NCBI GenBank assembly: GCA_034770075.1
Contig: CM068379.1
Location: forward strand, 21,017,506-21,081,505
Direction of reading: 5' to 3'
From: Aralia elata
Taxonomy: Eukaryota; Streptophyta; Magnoliopsida; Apiales; Araliaceae
Length of the DNA stretch: 64,000 nt
Shown piece after piece: positions 48,407 through 58,877 of this stretch; the first letter of the stretch is position 1; the number at the start of each line of letters is the position of its first letter. Both the position numbers and the translations under genes were made by a program. Under the pieces are notes generated by a model. That model worked only from the letters and a program-made list of their open reading frames with translations. It made no database searches and was not told the origin of the DNA.

Positions 48407-50429
48407 TGTAGACACCCAAATTTTGTACTTCCTATACTAACCCTGACAGGAGGGAAAAATCGTCAATTGACCCGGCCTACGAGAGCAAAGGATGGACAAG
48501 TGTGAACATTCGACGCCATCGCGATGATTTACAACTGAAACCGACGTGACAACAAGGCCGGCCGAAATGAGCATTCCTGAATGATGTGGCACGTCTCCCA
48601 GTAATTCTTGGACTGCAAAATACAAGCTTTTCGGCGAAAATCGATGTCACAACACGAGAATCGAGGCATGGCCCGAAAATCGAGAAAATTAGCGCACCCA
48701 GCCGCGGATTGATCTGCGGCCAATGATTAAAATAATTGAAGTGCGCGGTGGGCGGCTGAAGTGCGCGGCGGGCGCGGGGAAACCGAGGCCAGCCGCAGAT
48801 CAATCTGCGGCCAGCCGCGGATCAATCTGCGGCTGCCTCTGATTAACCTATTTTAGCTCATTCAGGATACAGAGAGTTGGCAGCGGCGGAAGAAGAAAGG
48901 AAATGAGGAAGAACCAGCAGTCATAGCAGCGAGAAAAGGAGAGAAAAGAGAGAAAAGAAGTGAGGAATTACATCTTTTATGTAAAGATTATATATCATAT
49001 ATCTTCTATTCTACTCAATACATAAATTCATACCTATTGTGAGGATTATTTGCAAGGTGAAAAGATTATTTCCATAACAATTTTTGTATATCATTTTGTT
49101 AATCTTCTTGTCAATTGGGTTATGTGAGATGTAGTTTTTCTTGTATATTGTTGTGGATCCATGGATTGAGGACTATTAGTGAGGGTTCCAAATGGAATGA
49201 AATTCTTCCTAATGGCCCGATGATATCTATTTGGCAATTTTAGCTTGTTTAATTTTTGTAGCATCCATTGCGTGGGTGTGTATAAATTGTGGATGTGAGC
49301 CTAGGAAAGCGACCCCGTGGTCCGAATCCGATGATGGACGTCTTTTGATGTAGATCATAGAAACGATGTAATCTTCATTGTGAACATGTAATCTTCGGGC
49401 CTTAAAACGACGCCAAGGCGAGAATCGTGTTTAAGGTCCCGACATAGTGAAAATATGTGATTGTGGGCGTTCGGGGTTATTTTGATGGCTTACATGCCCA
49501 TGAATAGCCTCAACGCGTCTTAATGTTTTGATTTGATTTGTGACACAAAATTGATTTCAAAGCTAAACGATAATATTTCCATAAAATCAATCAATTTAGG
49601 TTATTAGAACCACGAGGCTAAAAGTTAGGAGTGCTAATGAATGTCGATCCCTCTTTAACGAGAAAGCTAAAGAAAAATCGTTTTCAAACATCACAAAAAT
49701 GGTTTTATAAAAATAAATAATGTTTTATTAAATCCTTGTGCATAGGGTTAAAGAGATTCTAGAAGTTGCCCATCATGCTATTTACGAAAGCAACGTATAG
49801 ATCTCGATTCCTATTTTGACGAAGGTTTAAAAACTCTTGTTTTACCAAAACGACACCTAATGAAAATCTCATAGTTTTGACAATTAAAATCAAACCATTC
49901 TCATAAAGCTTTCTCGTGTATGCCGAAAAGACATCCCGAAGCGTTCTCAAATTAAAGCACGACTTTCTCTAAAAATCCAAATGATTCTTTCATACAAACT
50001 CACCACAACATTCACATAGGCACACACACACACACACGCACACATACACGCACACACACATTTCATGAATTAAAGGATAGGAAAGCATTGAGATTGCGGT
50101 AACCGTGTTTCACGGAAGTCGGGGGGTGCCTAACACCTTCCCCTCGCTTAAGTAAGCCCCCGAACTCTATGAATCTCGGTTCGCAGACCAATTAATTCGG
50201 AGTCACATATGAGCCAACGATTTACGAAAACGAAACTCGGATGAGTTGGTACATCCATTTCAAATATACCAACTGGCGACTCTGGTTAATTGGCTCATCA
50301 TAAAAAACGATCTTTCAAAACCCCGTCGACATTAATGCCGACCTTTTCCAAACATCATCTAATAACAAAGGCTAAAATCGGAAAAGGACAAATATCGCGA
50401 AGGAAGAGACGAAAAACCGGCGTCGACAG
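48407..50429 (+). repeat. 5' LTR of the Tat/Ogre-like element
   Basis: 2,023 bp. It holds three 20-bp palindromes of the GCCGCAGATCAATCTGCGGC type (48701-48720, 48792-48811, 48814-48833) and a CA/CG-rich microsatellite near 50019-50062. Confidence 0.92.
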
Positions 50430-50431
50430 CT

Positions 50432-50449
50432 GGCGACTCTGCTGGGGAC
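50432..50449 (+). other. Primer-binding site of the Tat/Ogre-like element
   Basis: TGGCGACTCTGCTGGGGA starts two bases after the LTR end. It resembles the arginine-tRNA-type site described for Ogre elements; the exact tRNA was not checked. Confidence 0.75.
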
Positions 50450-51380
50450 ATTAGAGGGTTTAAGCCGCTTTTGAATCTTGATGCTATCCTATCCTTTAAA
50501 AATTCATGAATATATGTGTGCATGCGATTTTTTTAATGTTTTACTTATTGTTGTGTGAATGTGTGTTTTGTCCAATGAATGATTGATTGAATGGAATGGC
50601 TTTACTATAAAGAAATCATTTACATGCGGTGAGGACGATGAATGTGAATGTATGTTGAGAGAGTACCTCCTCCTGAGACGAACCTGTCGGTTGCTTATTA
50701 CTGGACTCGAAGGGGCTGCTCCCCGGAGATGGCTCAGGAAATGCACCACCCAAATCCGCTCCAATCGAAAGGATTCAGACGAGTAGATTGCAAAGATTTG
50801 GGGACCTTCATGCCGAAAAACCCGCGAGAGTAACCCTAGGGTAGGTCAGCCTCTGATAAACCTAATGAAAGGGAAGCTTCTTCATGCCCTTTTATCGTTC
50901 AATCAAATAAATAAATGTCATATAAATGGCATACAACTGTCATACCGTCATCATCATAATAAATATGTCCTGTATCATGTGATTGCATCACCTGCACGTA
51001 TAAAGAGAATACTGGCATGGTTTTTGCAGGAGGGCAATCCGTGCCACGTACCAAGGTTTTCTAAAGCTTCTAAATACTATCCTGTCATCAAACAGTGACC
51101 TTATTTTGTAGGATAAAATTAGAGGACCGTGAAGGCATGGCATAGCGATCACAAAGAACCCGGATTAGGGGCATATTCGACCACCAAAAAAAAAACAGAA
51201 AAAAATAAAAAAAAAAGAAGAAAAAATAATAATCATGCATCAGTGTTGACATGCCTCTGCCAACTTGTAACTGGCACAGTACTAAACTACGGCCCTTGTT
51301 TGTTTTGCGAGATTGCCCCTACGACCCAACTAAGAGGCCGTAAAGTCCATACTCCATCCATCCAAATGGCAGAGGCCGAT
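50450..51380 (+). other. Leader of the Tat/Ogre-like element, no intact gag
   Basis: Only short frames occur. An A-rich tract at 51187-51232 follows the sequence AAGAACCCGGATTAGGGGC, which recurs at 52240. Confidence 0.4.
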
Positions 51381-51389
51381 AGCCATGAA

Positions 51390-51815
51390 ATTACAGTTCT
51401 GCCACTCTAACAATACGACCGAATACAAGGGATTCATCCTAGGACTGAGATTAGCCCTGGGAATGGGAATCAAAAAGATGATAGTAGTTGGAGACTCGAA
51501 TTGGTCATCCGACAGGCCATGGGAATATACAGCACCAAAGGGCATAAATGGGACCTAGCTACGGGACTGCTGAGATATCTGGAAGCTGAAGAAGCCCACA
51601 GACAAATGAACGAAGTACATGGCGATGTGTGCGGAGCCCATATGAGCAGAACATTTTTGGCAAAGAAAATCATGTGAACGGATCACTACTGGCTAACCAT
51701 GAAAACTGACTGCGATGCTCATGTCAGGAAATGCCATCAATGCCAGATCCATGCCAATGCGATCCATGCACCTCCTAATGAGCTCCATGACTTGACCTCA
51801 CCGTGGCCAGTTGGA
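51390..51815 (+). pseudogene. Tat-type RNase H end and integrase zinc-binding fragment
   Basis: One frame reads SNNTTEYKGFILGLRLALGM and then KKMIVVGDSNW, the second RNase H-like domain typical of Tat elements. After a shift and a stop near 51675 it continues with an integrase HHCC region: His and Cys in EVHGDVCGAHMS, then YWLTMKTDCDAH and KCHQCQIHANAIHAPP. The stops and frameshift rule out a working protein. It lies upstream of the reverse-transcriptase fragment, the reverse of normal pol order. Confidence 0.75.
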
Positions 51816-51999
51816 CCGTGCAACAGGTGATATCCAGGAGGGGGTAAATCCAGGAGTATGGCAGTGAATCCCAACCAGTAGAAGATCAATGGGTTTTAAA
51901 ATTCTGAGTTTTTATTTCAAATCCTTGCACGCTCATGTCATTTTGTCATGTTATCCAAAAAGAAGATCATGTGCTGAAATGTTTTATATATATGACAAG

Positions 52000-52925
52000 C
52001 ATTGTTGTTTTATGTCAGGTACCCCGATTTGAGGCATTCTAGCCTGGCAAGTGATAGGCCAAATTTGAAGGAGGATCACGACTTTTATATAGAGCTAGAT
52101 TTCGATCTGATGGGGATGGAGCAGGACAAGACAGATATCGACAATACGCCTGACGAGATCAAAGGAGGGGTCGAAGATAAACCCAAACCCGACTTAGACC
52201 AAACCATCGCCATCAAACATCAGAACCCCTAACGATCACAAAGAACCCGGAGTAGGGGCAAATTCGACATTTAAAAAAAAAAATAGCCGAGTTGTTGAGC
52301 CTGTATGGAGATATGTTCGCTTGGTCCCGTGGCGACGTGATTGGATTGTCCACAGACGTTATAGGACATCGACCGCCCATCAAGGAGGGTTCCGACCAAT
52401 TAAGCAAAAGTTGAGAACGTTGAAGCCTGAATGGAGGTTGCAAATAAAGGACGAGATTGTCAAGCGGTTTAAAGCAGGAATCATCACGGTGTCTATTTAC
52501 CCTGAATGGCTTTCCGACAGAATCCCAGTACCACAGCCTGGAGGAGAAGTAATGAGCTGCATCGACTATAGAAATCTGAACGATGCCCTCAAGGAGGAGA
52601 TATATGACAAATTCAAGATCAAACATTTTGATTCAGTCATTTACCGGCCCAAAATGAATGGGGCAGTGGGGGCTGCAAATAAAACACAAAGACGATCATG
52701 GGAAGAATGTCCGCCAATCATCGGGGATGGCCGGATTTATTGTCGCTCACCCTGTTTGCCTATCGAACCTCAGTTCGCACATTTGGAGGGGCAGCCCCTT
52801 ACACATCTCCCGGGCATACGACAAGAGGGTGCGATCCCGAAAATTCAAAATAAACGATTTAGTCCCCAAAAGGATCGCGCCCTGCCAAGACGAAGCTATG
52901 GGGAATTTCGCTCTAAATTAAAAGG
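52000..52925 (+). pseudogene. Tat-type reverse transcriptase start fused to integrase end
   Basis: 52040-52230 encodes an acidic stretch with no recognised domain. From 52321 the frame shows the start of a gypsy reverse transcriptase: KQKLRTLKPEWRLQIKDEIV, then YPEWLSDRIPVPQPGGEV and CIDYRNLNDALKE. At about 52630 it jumps directly to the late part of integrase (YRPKMNGAV...), then, in other frames, LFAYRTSVRTFGGAAPY and AYDKRVRSRKFKINDLV. The YxDD core, RNase H and the integrase DD portion are missing. This is an internal deletion fusion with frameshifts and is not functional. Confidence 0.75.
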
Positions 52926-53529
52926 AGCCATCAAAAAAAAAAAATCAAAAATCCCCCAAACCTTTCAACAAGTCAAAGGACCGGATCTTTTGTCAGCCCA
53001 GCGAGATACCGATGCAACCAGTACGAGGAAGATCACAAGAAAAGCAACTTAACACTGGGGCATTTGTCACTACCCAGGAAATGATGACGTGCAAATTGGC
53101 ACCCATGCAACAATCCCATCAACATGCACCATCATCATCAAATGCTACCTCATGTCAATTCAATTTTCAACGGTACGATCATCTGGCATTTGTCAAGCAT
53201 AGTTTTCCCGGGATACGATGATCCGCGTGAAAAGGGGGATTTTATTTGGCTTGATAGGAATCGGATCAATTCTGACAAGCAACCGTGGAGCACAATCGTG
53301 AGTATGATTAGACGAAGAAGGCTATTCAACCTTTTGATCGGGTACAAAGCCTTAATTCAAAGCAACGTTTGCGACAGAATCGACCTCATGTGACAACCTT
53401 CACTTTGCATTTGCACAAACTTTCAGTTGTGGGGTATAAAACTATGACGACGCTGATAGCAATTGACACGTAGTCAGACAGTCGATGATTATCAAGCTAA
53501 TATCAAGAAGTCAGACGATAAATGATTAT
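52926..53529 (+). other. Region after pol in the Tat/Ogre-like element, no gene seen
   Basis: An A-tract at 52934-52945 follows the integrase end. No motif was recognised. Confidence 0.35.
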
Positions 53530-54025
53530 CAAGCTAATGTCTCGAATCGTGGCCTGGGTTATTCGATTAAGCCCGAGGGGTGTCTCTACACCTGGTGCCC
53601 TGAAGCCATCTGGTTTGGGAGTCGCTGGCCCAACACTCGTTACATGGGTAACTCAGAGCCTAAGAAAACGAGCATTACAGTAGAGGAGGCCCGAGCAGAT
53701 TCGAATCGTAGCATGGGCTACTCGAGTAATTAAGCCTAAGGGGTGTCTCTACATTTGGTGCCCTAAAGCCGTCTGGTTTGGGAATCACCGGCCTAACACT
53801 CGCTACATGGGTAACTCAAGCCTAAGAAAATGAATCTTGCGCAAGGTCAAACAAAGAATGAATGGTGCAGACCACCAGCTTATCTCGAACCGTGGCCTTT
53901 GTTACTCGAGTAAATAAACCCGAAGGGGTGTCTGTACACCTAATGCCCCAAAACCGCCTGGTTGGGAGTCATTGGTCCAAAACTCGTTAAATGGGTAACT
54001 TTGAATAGCCTAAGAAAACGAGACA
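53530..54025 (+). repeat. Three tandem units of about 165-185 bp
   Basis: Each unit has a CGTGGCCTGGGTTATTCGA-like start, then AAGGGGTGTCTCTACA, then GGTGCCCTAAAGCC and ATGGGTAACTC, ending CCTAAGAAAACGAG. Units start near 53540, 53705 and 53888. Confidence 0.85.
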
Positions 54026-55215
54026 AGTGAAGTGGGCTAATAAAGAGAAAAGATAATATGAAAAAACTCTCGACCTTAAACAAGAAGTCATGAAAGAGAA
54101 ACCCCTACTAAATGCTACAACGCACAGTGCTTTTGTCATATGACGTCAATCCTGCTAAGAACGTTGTCGAGAATGGAGACAGAATACCCTTGACGAGGGG
54201 AGGTAGTTCTTTTGAATTCGACCGTACTCACGTACAATGACCATGAATGCTTGAAGGTCTTCTTACGATTTCATAACTCGTTAAATAGAAAATCATCAAC
54301 TCACGAAGGATCGAAAATAACTTCCAATCTAGTACATGCACGGTTCACAACTTGCTAGATTGTGCGATCAACAGATATTCAATTTCATGTGCTTTAACTG
54401 CATTTACTCTTTTGTCGAGATTATAATATCTTTGTGTTGAACTAACACTAACGGCCCGAGCCTTCAAGTTTTGGCACTTGTTAGTCATCTGATATGCAGG
54501 ATCTTGCAGAGCTGTGGATAACTCAGCACGATCAACATCGCGAGTTTTCGATAGAAATTCTTGGTAGCGACACGCGCCAAGGCAGGGGCAGTTAAGAATC
54601 GTGAAATGGAGGGAAGCTGAGGCTGCACAGAACTTCTCATCATTGGGCCTCTCCCCAATCCTGACTATCACTGCCTCGACATCCAAATGATCCACGTGCA
54701 TGAGCATATACAAGGATGATATGATGCTGGACAGCAGCATATCGGCCGTCAGAAATGATCAAAAGGCCAAAGAGCCCAACATAGCTGTTGGTCATCAGAG
54801 AGAGCGAAACAGACTGCCTCAACTCGATGAAATGAAGACGACCGAGAACAGACAGAGTACTAGACCAGGGTTGAAGTCTAGAAACTACACTTCACGACGA
54901 GGCGTGATCCAGTCAAGTTTTGGCAAACAGCGACGATTGTCGAATCGTATCATTTGACTGAACATGGGTCATTTCTATCTAAACATATGTTGTGCACATG
55001 CATCTGTCCATAACATATCTTCCAGATCATGCATAACATCTTTTTCATGCATGCAGGTACGATCAAAATGAAAATCTTCAGGAAAGTACAAGCACGTCGC
55101 TTTCAACCTCACAAATGATCAGAGTGATGGCTTTTGCGGCATGGTACGTGGACGATGTTGGTGGGAGATCCATGACATGAAGCCGATCACACATCCCATT
55201 TGAAAAAAAAAAAAG
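54026..55215 (+). other. Non-coding 3' portion of the Tat/Ogre-like element
   Basis: Minus-strand frames (for example 54345-54740) lack motifs. An A-tract lies at 55203-55214 just before the tandem arrays. Confidence 0.35.
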
Positions 55216-55225
55216 TCACTCAAAA

Positions 55226-55736
55226 CCAATCAACGACCCCTGGGAAGGGCTGGTATCCAACCAATCAACGACCCTTGGGAAGGGCTGGTATCCAACCAAT
55301 CAACGATTGGGAAGGGCTGGTATCCAACCAATCAACGACCCCTGGGAAGGGCTGGTATCCCACCAATCAATGATCCCTGGGAAGGGCTGGTATCCAACCA
55401 ATCAACGACCCCTGGGAAGGGCTGGTATCCGACCAATCAATGACCCCTGGGAAGGGCTGGTATCCAAACAAGAAGTAAACCTGGGAAGGCATCCAAGCAA
55501 ACCACAACAAGATGGTGAGTGAACCTGGGAAGGCATCCAACCAAACCACAACAAGGTGGTGAGCACCCTGGGAAGGCATCCAAGCAAACCACAACCAGAT
55601 GGTGAGCACCCTGGGAAGGGCTGAGATCCAAACAACAAACACCCTGGGAAGGGCTGAGATCCAAACACTAACACCCTGGGAAGGGCTGAGATCCAAACAA
55701 CTAACACCTTGGGAAGGGCTGAGATCCAAGACAATC
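55226..55736 (+). repeat. Three consecutive short tandem arrays with a common CTGGGAAGG core
   Basis: About seven units of 34-37 bp (CCTGGGAAGGGCTGGTATCC) are followed by three of about 43 bp (CCTGGGAAGGCATCCAA) and four of about 33 bp (CCTGGGAAGGGCTGAGATCC). The shared core shows that the arrays derive from one another. Confidence 0.9.
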
Positions 55737-56650
55737 GACCGGCGACGATACCCGGCGGTTACGAGATGGGTGACCGGCGACGATACCCGGCCCCGACAAA
55801 GACAATTGACCGGCAACGATACCCGGCAGTTATGAGATGGGTGACCGGCGATGATACCCGGCCCCGACAAGACAATCGACCGGCGACGATACCCGGCGGT
55901 TACGAGATGGGTGACCGGCGACGATATCCGGCCCCGACAAGATAATCGATCGGCGACGATACCCGGCGATTACGAGATGGGTGACCGGCGACGATACCCG
56001 GCCCCGACAAGACAATCGACCGGCAACGATACCCGGCGGTTACGAGATGGGTGACCGGTGACGATACCCGACCCCGACAAGACAATCGACCGGCGACGAT
56101 AACCGGCGATTACGAGATGGGTGACCGGCGACGAAACCCGGCCCCGACGAGACGATCGACCGGCGACGATAACCAGCAATTACGAGATGGGTGACCGGCG
56201 ACGATACTCGACCCCGACAAGACAATCGACCGGCGACGATAACCGACGATTATGAGATGGGTGACCGGTAACGAAACCCGGCCCCGACGAGACGATCGAC
56301 TGGCGACGATAACCGGCGATTACGAGATGGGTGACCGGCGATGATACCCGGCCCCGACAAGACAACCAACCGGCGACGATACCCGGTGGTTACGAGATGG
56401 GTGACCGGCGACGATACCCGGCCCCGACAAGACAATCGACCGGTGACGATACCCGACGGTTACGAGATGGGTGACCGACGACGATACCCGGCCCCGACAA
56501 GACAATCGACCGGCGACGATACCCGGCGGTTACGAGATGGGTGACCGGCGACGAAACCCGGCCCCGACAAGACGATCGACCGGCGACGATAACCGGCGAT
56601 TACGAGATGGGTGACCGGATACGAGACCCGGCCCCAAACGAGACGATAGA
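55737..56650 (+). repeat. About thirteen 70-bp tandem units, each a 35+35 dimer
   Basis: Each unit contains two related 35-bp halves that both begin GACCGGCGACGATACCCGG. One half goes on GCGGTTACGAGATGGGT and the other CCCCGACAAGACAATC. Units drift by a few substitutions. The array ends shortly before the polypurine tract region. Confidence 0.95.
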
Positions 56651-56860
56651 TTGAAAGACTGAACCCGATGACTAACAATGCGACCAGGGATGGAGGCATT
56701 AACACTTTCATGAATGTTTTGCATACTTTACATCTTGTGTTGCATCATGAGTTACATGTGTTGCATCATGTATGTACTGTCGTTCTATGCACTGTCATTC
56801 ATGCATCGGGTGTCTATTTCTTTATTATGTTCATTTCATTCATCATTTCATAAACATGAT

Positions 56861-56870
56861 AAAGAGGGGC
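56861..56870 (+). other. Polypurine tract of the Tat/Ogre-like element
   Basis: AAAGAGGGGC, followed by AGC and then the LTR start TGTAGACACC. Confidence 0.85.
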
Positions 56871-56873
56871 AGC

Positions 56874-58877
56874 TGTAGACACCCAAATTTTGCACTTCCT
56901 ATACTAACCCTGATAGGAGGGCAAAATCGTCAATTGACCCAGCCTACGAGAGCAAAGGATGGACAAGTGCGAACATTCGACGCCACCGCGACGATTTACA
57001 ACTGAAACCGACGTGACAACAAGGCCGGACGAAATGAGCATTCCTGAATGATGTGGCACGTCTTCCAGTAATTCTCGGACTGCAAAATACAAGCTTTTCG
57101 GCGAAAACTGACGTCACAACACGAGAATCGAGGTATAGCCCGAAAATCGAGAAAATCAGCGCACCCAGCCGCGGATTGATCTGCGGCCAATGATTAAAAT
57201 AATTGAAGTGCGCGGCGGGCGGCTGAGCGGCTGAAGTGCGCGGCGGGCGCGGAGAAATCGAGGCCAGCCGCAGATCAATCTGCGGCTGCCTCTGATTAAC
57301 CTATTTCAGCTCATTCAGGATACAGAGAGTTGGCAGCGGCGGAAGAAGAAAGGAAATGAGGAAGAACCAGCAGCCATAACAACGAGAAAAGGAGAGAAAA
57401 GAGAGAAAAGAAGTGAGGAATTACATCTTTTATGTAAAGATTATATATCATATATCTTCTATTCTACTCAATACATAAATTCATACCTATTGTGAGGATT
57501 ATTTGCAAGGTGAAAAGATTATTTCCATAACAATTTTTGTATATCATTTTGTTAATCTTCTTGTCAATTGGGTTATGTGAGATGTAGTTTTTCTTGTATA
57601 TTGTTGTGGATCCATGGATTGAGGACTATTAGTGAGGGTTCCAAATGGAACGAAATTCTTTCTAATGGCCCGATGATATCTATTTGGCGATTTTAGCTTG
57701 TTTAATTTTTGTAGCATCCATTGTGTGGGTGTGTATAAATTGTGGATGTGAGCCTAGGAAAGCGACCCCGTGGTCCGAATCCGATGATGGACGTCTTTTG
57801 ATGTAGATCGTAGAAACGATGTAATCTTCATTGTGAACATGTAATCTTCGGGCCTTAAAACGACGCCAAGGCGAGAATCGTGTTTAAGGTCCCGACATAG
57901 TGAAAATATGTGATTGTGGGCGTTCGGGGTTATTTTGATGGCTTACATGCCCATGAATAGCCTCAACGCGTCTTAATGTTTTGATTTGATTTGTGACACA
58001 AAATTGATTTCAAAGCTAAACGATAAGATTTCCATAAAATCCATCAATTTAGGTTATTAGAACCACGAGGCTAAAAGTTGGGAGTGCTAATGAATGTCGA
58101 TCCCTCTTTAACGAGAAAGCTAAAGAAAGAAATCGTTTTCAAACATCACAAAAATGGTTTTATAAAAATAAATAATGTTTTATTAAATCCTTGTGCATAG
58201 GGTTAAAGAGATTCTAGAAGTTGCCCATCATGCTATTTACGAAAGCAACGTATAGATCTCGATTCCTATTTTGACGAAGGTTTAAAAACTCTTGTTTTAC
58301 CAAAACGACACCTAATGAAAATCTCATAGTTTTGACAATTAAAATCAAACCTTTCTCATAAAGCTTTCTCGTGTATGCCGAAAAGACATCCCGAAGCGTT
58401 CTCAAATTAAAGCACGACTTTCCCTAAAAATCCAAATGATTCTTTCATACAAACTCACCACAACATTCACATAGGCACACACACACACGCGCACATACAC
58501 GCACACACATTTCATGAATTAAAGGATAGGAAAACATCGAGATTGCGGTAACCGTGTTTCACGGAAGTCGGGGGGTGCCTAACACCTTCCCCTCGCTTAA
58601 GCAAGCCCCCGAACTCTATGAATCTCGGTTCGCAGACCAATTAATTCGGAGTCACATATGAGCCAGCGATTTACGAAAACGAAACTCGGATGAGTTGGTA
58701 CATCCATTTCAAATATACCAACTGGCGACTCTGGTTAATTGGCTCATCATAAAAAACGATCTTTCAAAACCCCGTCGACATTAATGCCGACCTTTTCCAA
58801 ACATCATCTAATAACAAAGGCTAAAATCGGAAAAGGACAAATATCGCGAAGGAAGAGACGAAAAACCGGCGTCGACA
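56874..58877 (+). repeat. 3' LTR of the Tat/Ogre-like element
   Basis: 2,004 bp, closely matching 48407-50429. It has one fewer copy of the 20-bp palindrome (57168-57187 and 57267-57286 remain) and a shorter CA tract. Confidence 0.92.

Larger units (their letters stand above)
48407..58877 (+). mobile_element. Tat/Ogre-like Ty3/gypsy element, 10.5 kb, internally deleted and scrambled
   Basis: TGTAGACACCC and GGCGTCGACA are the LTR ends. CCGAC duplications flank it (48402-48406 and 58878-58882). A primer-binding site, polypurine tract and LTRs of 2,023 and 2,004 bp are present. Pol fragments carry Tat-type motifs but are broken, out of order and lack most of gag, protease and reverse transcriptase. 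The 3' region is a series of tandem-repeat arrays. Confidence 0.9.

Noticed and set aside
54345..54740. 131-codon minus-strand frame in the Tat/Ogre-like element
   Set aside because: Antisense to the element, no recognised domain, not supported by codon texture.
55367..55870. Long minus-strand frames with repeated peptides, as possible repeat proteins
   Set aside because: They arise from tandem DNA repeats without stops in several frames; there is no start context, splice logic or domain.
55737..56650. CRISPR-like array
   Set aside because: The units are contiguous 70-bp tandem repeats without unique spacers, inside a plant retrotransposon.
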